Origin: Erythroxylum novogranatense
Taxonomy: Eukaryota > Streptophyta > Magnoliopsida > Malpighiales > Erythroxylaceae
Reading direction: 5' to 3'
Assembly (NCBI GenBank): GCA_029891385.1
Contig: CM057228.1
Location: 31,190,214 to 31,254,213, forward strand
DNA: 64,000 bases
The position numbers were made by a program, and so were the translations under genes. The notes under the pieces are model-generated. The model was not told where the DNA came from. It searched no databases and worked only from the letters and a program-made list of their open reading frames with translations. This document shows positions 47,573 to 59,332 of the stretch, piece after piece (the first letter of the stretch is position 1; the number at the start of each line of letters is the position of its first letter).

Positions 47573-48775
47573 TTAGTCACATGACTTTCGTCCCCACCGC
47601 CTCTGCCCTTCCGAAGCTTGCATCATGACCCTCTCTTACATCGAAATTAGGACAAAATTTGGCTATGTGCCCTTTATGTCCACAATTGAAGCATGCTCCT
47701 GAAAATCTGCGACATTCCCCTATGTGGAGATTCCCACAATGCTCACATTTAGGAAGAGGTGGTCTCTCCCCATCTCCTCTTCTACCGCCGCCCACCGTTG
47801 AGGCTTGGTGAGACACATTAGAAGTCCTCATCGGTCTAGCCCGGCTCCCACCGGTGCTCCTCTCCTCAGATTGTACAGAAAAAGTTCTGGCACTTCTCTC
47901 AGGAATAGAAGTACCACCTCCCCTCCTGAACTGCTCTCTTCCCTTCCTCTTTCTGCTAGCTGCACTCTTAATATTCTCGATGTTCTCAACCCTCAGAGCC
48001 GCTTCAACCAGCTGCTAAAAATCGCCAAAGTTCTACACTACCACCTTCTCTCTGATAGCTAAATGTAGGCCCGACTCAAACCTGCGACACTTGGCAGCCT
48101 CACTGAACATCAGCTCTGAAGCATACCTCGACAACTGAGTAAACCGGCGCTCATACTCAGCAACAGTCATCTCCCTCTGGGTGAGACTCAGAAACTCCCT
48201 CTGCTTCTGCTGAATGTACACTTCAGACAGATACTTCTTTCTGTAAACAGCTAGGAAGTCTCCCCATGTTAACCCTACTGGTCTCGTCTGACTCCCTGGT
48301 ACAGTCTCCCACCAATGTAAGGCATCACCCTGAAGCAGACTGGCAGCATAAACCACTCTCTCATCATCCTCGCACTCCATCTGATCCAAGACTCTCTCAG
48401 TCTTCCTCAACCAGGTCTCAGCTTCCTCGGGGTCAGTGGTCCCGTGGAAATCCACCGCTCCATACTTCCTTAGCTTGTCAAACTGTCTCCCCCTCTTAGC
48501 TGGGGTGAACCAGAAGCCTGGGGCATTTGACCCATAGCCTGAACGAATGCTTGGGTAAATGCCTGGAAAAGCCTCGGGTCTAGAGCAGGCACTTGCTCAG
48601 ACTGACTAAGCGACTGTTGAGTCTGAGATCGAAGGGGCTCCCTACTCTGCCCTAGAGAAGCCTCGTCTGCGGCCACTCCCAGGGCTATGGACTCATCCGT
48701 GCTCTCCTCTCTCTGTGGAGAGTCAGGTGCAATAGAACCTTACAGAACTCCTCGTGTCCTTCTACGAGGTGGCAT
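47573..48775 (-). pseudogene. Gypsy Gag with CCHC knuckle
   Basis: The ATG at 48775 starts MPPRRRTRGVL, but codon 12 is TAA (48740-48742). The frame then continues through DEASLGQSREPLRSQ to 48470, is shifted, and resumes with TTDPEEAETWLRKTERVLDQ, LLQGDALHWWETV, TWGDFLAVYRKKYLSE and EFLSLTQREMTVAEYERRFT. This is the retrotransposon Gag domain. Two TAG codons near 48018 and 48031 follow. The tail holds CEHCGNLHIGEC and the nucleocapsid knuckle CFNCGHKGHIAKFC (C-x2-C-x4-H-x4-C) near 47690-47650. A stop separates it from the protease. Confidence 0.93.
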
Positions 48776-48934
48776 CTTACTCCTTCAATGAAAACATTTA
48801 CTGATTAGCTACATTTCTTTTTAATCTTAGTTCCTATATGTATGCATGAAATGCATGTCACTTAATGCAAACCATCAATTCATAATGCAAACATTTAATC
48901 ATATATCACAACATAAGCCTAGGAGTGAAACCTA

Positions 48935-48947
48935 AGCTCTGATACCA
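48935..48947 (-). other. Initiator-Met tRNA primer binding site of the gypsy chromovirus
   Basis: The minus strand reads TGGTATCAGAGCT, matching the 3' end of plant initiator tRNA-Met, five bases inside the 5' LTR edge. Confidence 0.9.
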
Positions 48948-48952
48948 AACAA

Positions 48953-51937
48953 TGTTGGACCCCGTCTCAGAGGCCCAACATTCGGAACACACAAGCACAC
49001 ATACGCATAGAAGACCCATGACTCACTCGAACTCATATAAGCATGGAAGACCCAAAACTGACACTAAATTTGCCACAATAAGGGAAACTTGCAATAGAAG
49101 AATTGGATAGGCTTTTTAAGAAAATATTTTGCTTACGCTCTCACGGTTCCAACGCCACTAAAAACACTCAATTTGGATTTGAAATGAAGAAGTTATGGCA
49201 AAAATACTATTTCAAAGAAAACAGTCAAAACTGAGCACTACCGACTTCAGGTCAGAATTTGAAAATCATAAAGGCTTAATTGTCAGTCGGCTCCTTCATA
49301 ACATTTGTAGGTTTATAACTATAGTTTAATTTAAAACAAGAATCACTTCGATCCAAGCTCTCTAGCTCCAGATATTTTAAAATTAGTAAAGTATATTTAG
49401 AAAGAATCAGCCGACCTCCACACTTTGTTTCAAACCACCTTTTTCAATTTAAAATAAATAATAACAAATCAGGTGTATAAAGATAGAAATTTTTCTTAGG
49501 AATCCATCGCTTCAAAAATCAGCTCAATCGGAGGTCTGTGCAAAAAGTTATGACTAAAAGAAGGGAGAGGGGTCGGTTGGCCAGAAACCGACCCCAACGC
49601 TCGCAACAGCCCAGCACGCTCGCCCGGCATGGGCGTGCGCGGGCGCTCGCTCGCCCGCGAGCGCCTAGGCGACCTGCTCTACAGCCCGACCTATCCGATT
49701 TCTAACTCTCATAACTTTTGACTCCGAGCTCCAAATTAGACGCGGTCAGAAGCGTTGGAAAGTTAGGAGAAAAATCTATATTTTTCATGAAGGGCTCACA
49801 AGCAAGCTGGGACTTTACAGGAATCAAAAATTCCCACTAAGATAGGTCGGCTAGCTCTCCACAAACAGTACCAGGACTTACGACCTCCATAACTTTTGAC
49901 CCAGAACTCCAAATTTAGCAAACTTAGTGTCTATGGAAAGGTAAAAGAATTATCTACAACTTTCATGAAGACTACCGATCTATATTCCAACTCCAAGAGG
50001 GTCAAAAGTGGACTCAAAGCTCTTCTTGGCAATCTGTCATTTTGACAGCACCTGCATTTGACTCCAACGACTCACACCTACCAATTTACACACCATAAAT
50101 AGCTCATACCTCATGGCAAACGTTCCAGGAGCTCTCCCAAAGCATAAAATCAACAGTAACTCAACAAAAGAAGGCTCATACACACATTTTCCCAGACCAT
50201 ACCCAAACTACAAAATCAATACCAACACATGAAAAGAGTATCAAGCACTCAAGTTCCCTTCCAAGCATAACAGATCCATGCATAGCTTCGGTTACAAAAT
50301 GGCATAATCATCAAGAACAAGTGCAAAATACAAAAGATGAGAAGCTCAATGGTCAATATGCTTACAAAGCCATTTAAAGAGCTAGTTACTAACTTAATAC
50401 AAAGTTTCTAAAATTCCTTGGAGTTATGCCCGATGCCTTGCAAGGTTCCGAGTTCAACTTGAATTTGCACCTGAGGAGGGAGAATGGGGTGAGCTAACAC
50501 GGCTCAGTGGCTAACATGCTTATAGCCATCGTGCCATGAGCCACACAACACATCATTAACTATCCGAAACATTAGCAGTTACATAATATGCTGAAATACT
50601 CAACTTTGTCACATAAATCACAATTTACTCAACTCATCACATAAAGCATAATATGGAATCCTCTTGCAATTGAAACACATATTATGCATCATAAACACAA
50701 ATAAATGATGAAATGCACACATTTGGCTCGAGAGTTCCATAAACACGATTTAAAACTCAAGTTTACCGTAAACACGACGAGTCCAGGTTTTGGATCTCGT
50801 GGGCCCTGGCGGGCTGCGGGAGAAGGCAAAAGGGTCAACGTGCACGTGACTTTACGATAGAGGTTCTCTCTACCAAACACAAACAAATTATGTTCACATA
50901 TTCATACGTAAAAGTAGCATTTTATGCTTCTTTCATTCTTTCGAATCATCAAAGTTCCATTCTTTTCTTTCAAATCATATGAATACACTTTCAATATGCT
51001 CATAATATAACAAAGATAGCACACATAGGGCATTTTCCCACTACATAACAACTATAAACATGTTACCCACCTATCGTAGGAATCCGAAGTTAAGATTGCC
51101 CTTCCTCTTTGTCTTGAGTAGGGTTTTCTTGAGTTCCTTCAGACAAAACACATCTTCAATCAATTTCTACATTCATAGGAAAGGTCATAATATTCAGAAA
51201 TTAAAGGAAAACTAACATTAACCTTAACCTAACCTACCCATGGCTCATTTAAGCTAGAATAATCAAACCCTAGCTTAGAAATCACAAAATCCACTTAATC
51301 CCACCTTCCTTTCCTATCTTTCGTCAATCTCTACTCAACCCTAACCTCCATCTTACACCATTCATGAACCTAACCTAAGAAAAGATGGAAGCTTACCTTT
51401 CTCACTTGATTTTTCTTCTTTTTCTCCTTCTTTCTTCTTCTCCACAAGCCTCCCACGATTTTTCTCTCTTCCTTTCTTCCTTGGCCGAAAGTCTCTTCCT
51501 TCTTCTCTCACGTTTTCTCTTTTTCTCTTCTTTTCCTTAGTCTATGACACTTGCTACTCTTCTCCTCTTCCTTTAATTCATTAACTCTTCTATTCTCATC
51601 TTTAAATCCCTACCTCAAAACTACATAGTTTTGATATTGGGCTCTCCCTTATCCTCTTACAAGCAACTATAATGGGCTCACCTCTAACTTACAAGCCCAC
51701 TACACCTCACCCATTATTTTTTAATCCTCCTTCTTATTCCACTTATTCTCTAAGCCCATACTTTCCAACATTAAATCCAAGCCTTCAATTAATTTCTAAC
51801 TTCAAATCCCAAGCCCAACATAAAAATATTTATATAAACACATAATTAAATCAATTAAGGAAAAATAAAATAATTAATGAATAAATCCATAAATAAATAA
51901 ATAATTAATTCAAATAAAAAAAATTCGGGGCCCAACA
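48953..51937 (-). repeat. 5' LTR of the gypsy chromovirus (2,985 bp)
   Basis: Near-identical to 40976-44055. Candidate intron at 51396-50471 on the minus strand. The short-allele cassette lies at 49592-49675. Confidence 0.95.
49592..49675. repeat. GCTCGCCC / GGGCGAGC palindrome cassette (short allele)
   Basis: Contains two to three of the inverted repeats seen in the 3' LTR; 83 bp shorter than the partner. Confidence 0.85.
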
Positions 51938-52394
51938 ATTATGGATGCAAATCATATAGCGACATATAATCATTTCACAATAACAATTGAAGCAAACATT
52001 GATGATGCAATTTTAAATCATTAAATCTTTCTTAACATGAACAAAACAATGAGTGACTTATTTACTCTATTATAAACATGTACCCACCTAGAATTCCTTG
52101 CTTGTTCTTGCCTAGGAATTAGTTTCCTCTTGAACCTCTTGATCCTCTTGCCTCACTTGATTTCCTAAAACAAGGACCAAAATCCCATTCAATAACTCAT
52201 GCTGAAACAATATTTTCATTCTTAACTTCCATCCAAAATTTCATATCCTTAGAGACTGATTCAGAACTTCATTACTTCACAAAACTTGTATATCTATGAC
52301 CCTAGTTTACAACACATCACAAATCACCTCAATAAGACTTCTGTAGCAAAAGATATGCCCAAAACTTCAAAATTCATCTTTGCTGGAAACTAAG

Positions 52395-52605
52395 GGCTCG
52401 TCGCGGCGAAGGCCCCGCTTGTCGCGACGAACAACCTTGTGCACGTCGCGACGAACAGCCTTGCTCGTCGCGACAAACAACCTTGTGCACGTCCCGACGA
52501 AAAGCCTTGTTCTCGTCGCGACGAACAGCCTTGTTCACGTCGCGACGAACAGCCTTGTTCACGTCGTGACGAACAGCCTTGTTCACGTCGCGACGTGCGA
52601 GTCTG
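52395..52605. repeat. CGTCGCGACG cassette, about eight units of 24 bp
   Basis: The perfect palindrome CGTCGCGACG (or one-base variants) recurs every 22-24 bp, with spacer words GAACAGCCTTGTTCA. The sister LTR at 38545-38650 has only three to four. Three long overlapping ORFs on both strands here (52374-52648) are products of the repeat, not genes. Confidence 0.92.
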
Positions 52606-53260
52606 GAGAACGTCTCCGTACCTGATTCTCCAACTTTTTCCCACATAAATCCTTCCCCTTTTTCACATGCAACACATTTAAACCTTGATTCATGTCTTAA
52701 ACTTCAGTTCTAGACTTATTCTAACCCAAAATCAAGTATAAACACAACATGATCATCAACCCTAAGAAATTTCATCTATTTTTCCCGTAAACCCTAAACC
52801 ATCGTTTCCAACATCATTCCAAGCAAATCTTTGGTTTAATGCATCGTAAACAAGAAGAAACAAACTTATACTTACCAGAGAATGCTTCAAATCCTTCGAA
52901 AATCGCCAACCCTATCTTTCCTCTTTTTCTCTTCTTCTTCTTCTCTTCCCACGACTCTCTCTTCTCCTTTCTTTTCTTTTCCTTTCTTTCTTTCTTCTCT
53001 TCTAATTCCTTAGTCTCTAAATGAAGGCACAAAGACTAGAATTCCCCTCCTAGTAAAGCCTTAAATGAACCTACTTAAGTGACTTGCCCATTATGCCCTT
53101 ATACACTTTTATTCTTTCATTACCACTTATTCCACACTAATCTCAAATTAAATCTTAAGTTTCCACTAATACTTCCACTAAAATCAAACTATGCAACAAT
53201 TTATACAATCAACATAACTCATACTTAATAACATCAAGAAAAACAATTTGGGGCCCAGCA

Positions 53261-53763
53261 CTACGTCCAGTCCTCAGAGTTCATCTGAGATTTCACTATA
53301 CTTCTTCAAATTTACAAATATTCTTTCTTCCCTTCTAGAGCCTCTTCAGGTCTCTTACACAAAGTATTCTTTTTGTTATCTTAGCCTCTCCAAGCTCTTA
53401 GTCTTTTCTTTCTCTCACTAAAAAGATATTTTGAGCTTTTTGTTACAATAGAGTTTGCTCTTTTTATCACACTTTGAATACAATTTTTTTTGTAAGTAAA
53501 AACTTGAAAGCTAAAAGATTGTTCAGCCTTCGACTATGACTAGTATTTATGGCCTAAGTCTCCAACTGCTTCTTGTTTCTTGTAAAAACCGTTATTCAGT
53601 TGAGTTTTGTAACTAACTCCAACTTACTAATTGTCTGACATACTAGAGTATCTTCATCAGTGTTTTTCGCTTCTTCTGTGTTTTTTTACACGCTTAACAC
53701 ACTTATCAAAATAGTTTATTTATTTCTAATATTATTATTATTTGATTTTCATCAAAATTAATA
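53261..53763 (-). repeat. 5' LTR of the minus-strand copia, outer part
   Basis: Continuation of 39772-40042 after the nested solo LTR, starting with the duplicated CTACG. The outer edge is placed near 53763, where GATTTTCATCAAAATTAATAG ends. A TGTTAAT terminus there has decayed, and the next 20 bp lead into the Gag-only element. Confidence 0.55.
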
Positions 53764-55102
53764 GACGTGAAATCTTCTTGACTTAATAAGAAGAAGTTGT
53801 GAATAGTACTACGTTAGTTGCTTTATACAATAAAAGTCCAATTACTTGCTTAATATCAACCAAGAAGGAAGTAACCAATGATGAAAACAGGAGTAGATTA
53901 GAAAATTTTAAGATAAACGTAGACGGATCAGCTTAAAGCTTAATCTCATATTATGATAATGATGGCAGTGGTTCAGATGACAAAAAGGATAATATTTACG
54001 AAGCTTATGAATTCATAGGTGCAAACATGCAAGGAAAATGAAAAACTAAAGAAGAAAAACCTCTCTATGAAGAACATCATTAAAGATTTGGAGATCAAGT
54101 TATTTACAATAATGAGTTTGATGAAATGAAATTGAAGCTAGTCAATATGGAAAAGGGAATAAGAATGTTAAATGGAGGTATCAAAAAGCTAGAAAAGTTG
54201 TTAGAAATTGATAAGACTAATGAAGACCTTCAAGGAATTAGGTGTAAAGGTCAATTTTCTAAGTAGAATAATTAGAAAATTGTTGTGATCAGATTTTTCC
54301 AAAGAGAAATCTAAAAAAATCGAAGGTTCATATTTACATGTCACTTTTATAGAGTAATTGAACATATAAGGTCGAAATGTTACAAGTTATTACAAATGAT
54401 GTTTCAAAGGGGTCAAAATCGAAGATCTAGACACTCTCCATTAAATTTCCAACAGTAACCCATGTTACCAAACAAACACATAGTTAAGAGAAAAAAAGAA
54501 ATTGTTCAGATTCACAAGTAGTTGCTGCTTTTAAAGAAACTATTCAGATTGAGGATAAGTTAGTTGCTTCAAAAGAAAAAATCAACCAGATAGTTGATGA
54601 TAGAGGTAATATGACAAGGAATAAGACCCTGTTTGAATTTTTTCGAGGGGCATAGGGGTTATGTGCTTTAAATTTTTGAAGTATATTGATTTTTTTGTTT
54701 AAAACAAAAAACTAAAAAAGGTTCGAAGGAGTTATCGTTTAGGCTTTTTGACTTTTTATTTATGTTTCTATGGTTTAGTTGATTGTACATGAGGCTCTTC
54801 TTGATGATTTTTGAATTTTGTTTTTGGATTTTGATTTACAAAGTTATGTCAAGACTATATTGATGCTTAATTGGAGACTCATAGGATGATTCGAATTTTT
54901 CAAGTTTTATCTTGGTTTCTCTCTATATTGTGAGTTGTGATTAAGTTTTATTATGGTTCTTTGAATGCATTTTAGGGGTTTATGAATTTGATTAGTCTTA
55001 TAAAGATGGAATTGAAGTGAGCAATGCTATGTTGGCATATATATTAATTGGTAATAACTTGTCATCTTTGCTTTTTGCTATTGACTACGTGCTTATGTTC
55101 AT
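53764..55102 (+). pseudogene. Gag-only copia copy 2, C-terminal part and 3' non-coding region
   Basis: From about 53790 this is collinear with 24255-25630 of copy 1: CTACGTTAGTTGCTTTATACAA, the charged AT-rich coiled-coil part, the CCHC region at 54339-54380 (second Cys lost), TCTAGACACTCTCCATTAAAT, and the pol-less 3' region. Homology stops at about 55102 before the PPT, so the 3' LTR is missing. About 590 bp of gag between 30435 and 53790 is also missing, so the split involved deletion as well as insertion. Confidence 0.8.
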
Positions 55103-56030
55103 CCATCTTTTTAAAATGATTGAGAGAATTATGTTGAATAATTTTATAAAAATAATATGAAGAGAAATGTATAAAGAAATTGGTAGAATAAGTATAATAA
55201 TATTTGAAGAAAATTGATAAAATAAAGTGTACTCATATTAAATACGTTTGACATTGAGTCGACTTATATTACCTGAAATTTTAATTTTACTTTCCAAAAT
55301 AATGTAATTTTAATACTGAATTTCTTAAATTTAAAACCAATATGACATCATTTAGAAAAGTTAAACCAAACGATAATGTTTTGATCAAAGCATTTAGGTC
55401 AATTCCTCAAATTCAACTTCAAATTTAATCATATCGATTTTAATTCATTCATTTTGGATCAGCTAAATTTACCAACTCCAATTATAAAAACTTGAAATGA
55501 TTAAAACTATTGTCAATGAATGTTAGGAGCACGTATAATCATCAATTTATTGTTTTGATTTATGCTTTTTACCATAGTTTGTTGCATTTCCTTTGATTAC
55601 TAATTAGGTGGCATGCAAATCTTTATAGCCTCCTTTATGCTTTTAAGATGTATTTTTTGTTTAAAAACATATTCTTACAACTACTTGTCATTTAGACTAA
55701 AGCTCTAAGTACAAAGAATTTTTCTATGGTATGTGTGAAGTTTGACATAAGTGAAGATGTCAAGCTTAAGAACTAAGGCATAAATTTAATAAAAGATGTA
55801 TTCCAAATCTGAAGTGAAGAAACAATGTTAATGAATAATGACTTTCATGGTTCTCTTATTAATGTATTAATTATTTATAAAGTGCAATAGTGAGTTAGTT
55901 ATAACAATTTGATAAGATCCTACTGGGTTAGGGATTACCAAAGTCAACTAGACGAGTATTAGTATATATCTATTACACTTTGAATTTCTAACAAATGATA
56001 ATCCTTATAACCATCTCATAAGTTGATTAT
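55103..56030. other. AT-rich DNA, no gene recognised
   Basis: Nothing identifiable in either strand. Confidence 0.5.
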
Positions 56031-56039
56031 GGAACGCAG

Positions 56040-57070
56040 CAACGATCAACTTATGTCTTAGAGCAATAAACTAATCTTTTGATAACAACTTTCATAGTCC
56101 CTTTAAGGTAACAAAGTATATAATTAGTTACCGACCAGTGAATGCCTTTAAGAGCATGCATGAACTGAGATACTTTATCGATAGAAAAAAAACATCAAGT
56201 CCCAATAATGATAAGTATTACAAACCTCCAACAATAAATCAATATAAATAAGCATCTTCAAATGAATTCCTATAAAAGGTAGAGAGCCTAGTCTTTGAAC
56301 ATGCTAATGTGTTGATTATATTGGCATTTTGCATTTTGTCTTTTGTTAACATATCACAAATGTATTTAGACTGGGTTAACAAGAGTCTTTAAATTCATCC
56401 AAGTATCCTTTATGCCAACTAACTAAGATCTTTGATTTTAAATTCATAAATCAATTGCTTAACAAGAGATTTCATTCCCATTGAGTGATGTCCAATTAGG
56501 ATATATCATAAAAATAAATGAGGTAATATAACTAAAATTTGTCACTAATGAAGTTAAAAAAGAGGATTCAATCTTTAAACCTTTAGATCCAAGCTTTAGT
56601 AATGAAAGAGTAAGACATTTTTACCACTAGTGAGGTGCCTATTTAAGGTTATACAACAACATTCATAATTTATATATATGAGTTGGATAACATTGATCAA
56701 CAAAACCTTGTTGTTGATATATATAAACATCTTCCTCTATATTTGCATGTGGGAATGTGTTGGAGATGTCTAACAGTTTGATGAACTAGCCACGTGATAT
56801 AATAAGATTAAGAATCAAACATACAGTAGGTAGCTTAATAATTGGGTTGTATGTATCATGGTAATCAATACCAGGTCGTTGATAAAAAAATTTAGTGATA
56901 AGGCACACCTTATATCTATCAAATGTACCATGTGCATGGTATTTATTTCTAAACACCTATTTGCATATGATTATGTTCTATTGATGATGAAATGGAACCA
57001 AGTTCCAAGCATAATTAACGATTAAAACATCAAAATCCTAAATTATAGCTCTATATCATTCAGGTTTTTT
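56040..57070 (-). pseudogene. Heavily decayed copia reverse transcriptase
   Basis: On the minus strand from about 57015: a CK-VFRNKYHAHGTFDRYK segment, equivalent to the RT entry block. It is followed by readings aligned with the 'LVAKGF...DYHDTFSP' and 'LDVSNAFLHGNLEEDVYM' motifs (56960-56690). Lower down (56230-56090) a KYLSQFMHALKAF reading corresponds to the copia block before RNase H. Stops and indels occur every few codons. It is unrelated in detail to the copia at 33-40 kb and much older. No ORF longer than a few dozen residues remains, so it is invisible to ORF searches. Confidence 0.65.
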
Positions 57071-57385
57071 AATTGTTTAGGAGAAATAACTAGGCTCATT
57101 AGAATGGGAGGAAGAAGAGAAGAAAACTCATAGATTGACAGAACTAGTTTGAGACCTTATGTTCAAAAGATGTTGTCTTTGAATTAAAGGATGAGTGAAA
57201 CAAGTATTAGTAGCTATCGTAAATTTTTTTGTTAAATTGATAACATAAGAAACACTAAATGTTGATGAGGGAGAAGTCACAGCTAGTTGTGTAGCTAAAA
57301 GAATGGAAGTGTCAGTGTTTTGCTAGTTATCAAATTGGGTAAATGATGGGAAGTTTGTATATGATGGTGATTGTGGAAGGAGTAT

Positions 57386-58268
57386 TGTAGCACTCCACTC
57401 CCACAGGACCCGAACCAGATATTGTGGGTGATATCTGAGTCCGTGCCTCACAAAGGTGACATGCTAGAACAGTCAACCACTTGACATTCGACACAATTTT
57501 TTTTTCAAAACAAAGCAATGCACACGTATGACGAAATCAATTGTAAAATTGGCCACACTTTATTTCATAAATATTTGCATTAACAACATTTTAACCATTA
57601 AATAAATCATCAAAATTTTACTTTACACTTGGGCCCATTTCTGAGACAAAACACTTATAATCATAATATTAGTACACTTCATAATCAATTACAAACTATT
57701 CCACTTTGGAAAGTTATTGCAATTAGAAATCTTCAAATATACATGTTACAGAAATTGTAGAAGACTCAAATCGATACAAAAATAAGAAAATACAAGTGCA
57801 AAAGCAAACTGATCTCGACCTCTATCCTTTACTTGCATGTTGAAGGTATACTCCGTTTGCCTAACGGGGTATTCTTATGATCCTGAAAAATATTTGCAAA
57901 TTTTGGGTGATTTTGGTGAACTCAATGAGTGACCATCATCGATGGCTCACCCAGTCACATAACACATAAATCACATTCACATCACTTCACATTTCAAATT
58001 TAATACAATTTAATCATTCATAATATGCATATGTAATGTGCATGAGACCCACTTTTCATTTATTACTTTGTTTTCACCGAGTGCCTAAATTGTCCCGTAT
58101 AGGGGTCATTGATAGCTATCCCATATAGGGCTCATTAAACGTTGAGCCTAAGGCTCTAAAACACTTTTGAGCTCGAGGCTCTTTTTCACTCATTAAGCAT
58201 TAAGCTCTGATCGGTGGCTACTCTGGTCACAACTACCTTTATGTTTCATGCATTCATGAAATGAAAAG
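57386..58268 (-). repeat. LTR A, outer part (gypsy type)
   Basis: Plus strand starts TGTAGCACTCCACTCC after AGTAT. It is collinear with the first 1.1 kb of LTR B (for example the GTGACCATCATCGATGG block at 57929 and 58873). It is interrupted by LTR B at 58269 and resumes at 63082. Candidate acceptor TTTTTCAG near 57883 (minus). Hairpins GAGCC-TAA-GGCTC at 58144-58156 and GAGCT-CGA-GGCTC at 58169-58181. Confidence 0.82.
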
Positions 58269-59332
58269 TGTAACATCCCACTCCCGCAAGACCCAAACCC
58301 GATATCGACTATGATATCCGAGCCCGTGACCCGCGAGGGTGGCATGCTAGAGTACTAAATCCAAAATCAGTATGCAATATTTTTTTTTAAACACTGGCAT
58401 GGAATGAAGTCCAATTTCCATTTAGGCCAAATAAAATTAAAAGTCAACAGCACATTGTTTTCCATGTATTACACTCACAGCATTTACAATGATCGATTAG
58501 GGCCCATTTTATTCATACTCCTTTTCGTGAAAAATCAATCCACTTTGGGCCATTCAGGCCCATTCAATGCATAAAACATTTGCAAACAATTCCACTTGAT
58601 ATATATATATATATTGCAACATTCGCATTCAATCAATCCCATTTATTCAGATTCCCATATTTCAGCACTTATTACAACTGAAATGTTCAATTATACATTG
58701 CATAAAAATCACAGAATACACTTCATACAAAAATCCTAATGCAGACATGAACTGATCTTGACTTCTAACTTTTCTCTGCAAGCTAACAGTCTACTCCCGT
58801 TGCATAACGGGATATTCTCCTGAACCCTGAAAAATAGATGCAAATTTGGGTGAGTTTTGCGAACTCAGTGAGTGACCATCATCGATGGTTCACCCAGTCA
58901 CCCAATACATAAATTCATTCCTCAAAATGCCACAATTCAAATTCACTATTATACTTTACAAATATATTCACAATCAATTCAATGTCATATCCACAATCAA
59001 TACAATTTCGTATGCCCAATCAATATAATTTCATATGTCCATTCAATACAAGTAAGTCAGTCCCATTCAATACAATTTCATATGTCCGTTCAATATAAGT
59101 AAGTCAGTCCCATTCAATACAATTTCATATGTCCATTCCATACCATTTCATATTCCCATTCAATGCAAATTCATATTCCCATATATACATAGATCAATAC
59201 ACATTTCAATAACTCAAACACATTTAACAAAATGCATCTGAAATGCTTATAACACCCCTTTCTCAGTTATTACATTGTTGGCCGAGTGCCTGTACTGTCC
59301 CGTATCCATGGATACCGGGCTCATTAATCGTT

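Larger units (their letters stand above)
40976..51937 (-). mobile_element. Full-length Ty3/gypsy chromovirus (10,962 bp), ATTAT duplication
   Basis: ATTAT at 40971-40975 and 51938-51942 frames two long, near-identical LTRs (40976-44055, 48953-51937), a primer site, a PPT and one degenerate Gag-Pol region on the minus strand. Domain order Gag, PR, RT, RNase H, INT, chromodomain places it in the plant chromoviruses; LTR length and features suggest the Tekay/Del clade. The coding region has at least eight stops or frameshifts, so it cannot supply its own proteins. It is the youngest layer of the nest, since nothing interrupts it. Confidence 0.95.
40043..53260 (-). mobile_element. Solo LTR, TGTTGGACCCC family, CTACG duplication, itself split by a gypsy element
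   Basis: Starts TGTTGGACCCCGTTGTC and ends TTGGGGCCCAGCA. CTACG at 40038-40042 is repeated at 53261-53265 and the copia LTR continues across. Removing the nested element (40976-51937) and its duplicated ATTAT leaves about 2,250 bp, close to the 2,153-bp sister. Its halves are 40043-40975 and 51943-53260. The nested gypsy lies within the LTR's candidate intron. Confidence 0.93.

Noticed and set aside
52399..52605. Regular 24-bp palindromes with spacers, superficially like a CRISPR array
   Set aside because: Plant nuclear DNA, no cas genes, units and spacers both repeated, and located in an LTR.
52374..52648. Overlapping 69-90-residue ORFs on both strands with repeated RRD/NKAV or SRREQG motifs
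   Set aside because: They are readings of the 24-bp palindromic array in an LTR. A repeat whose unit is a multiple of three opens several frames at once.
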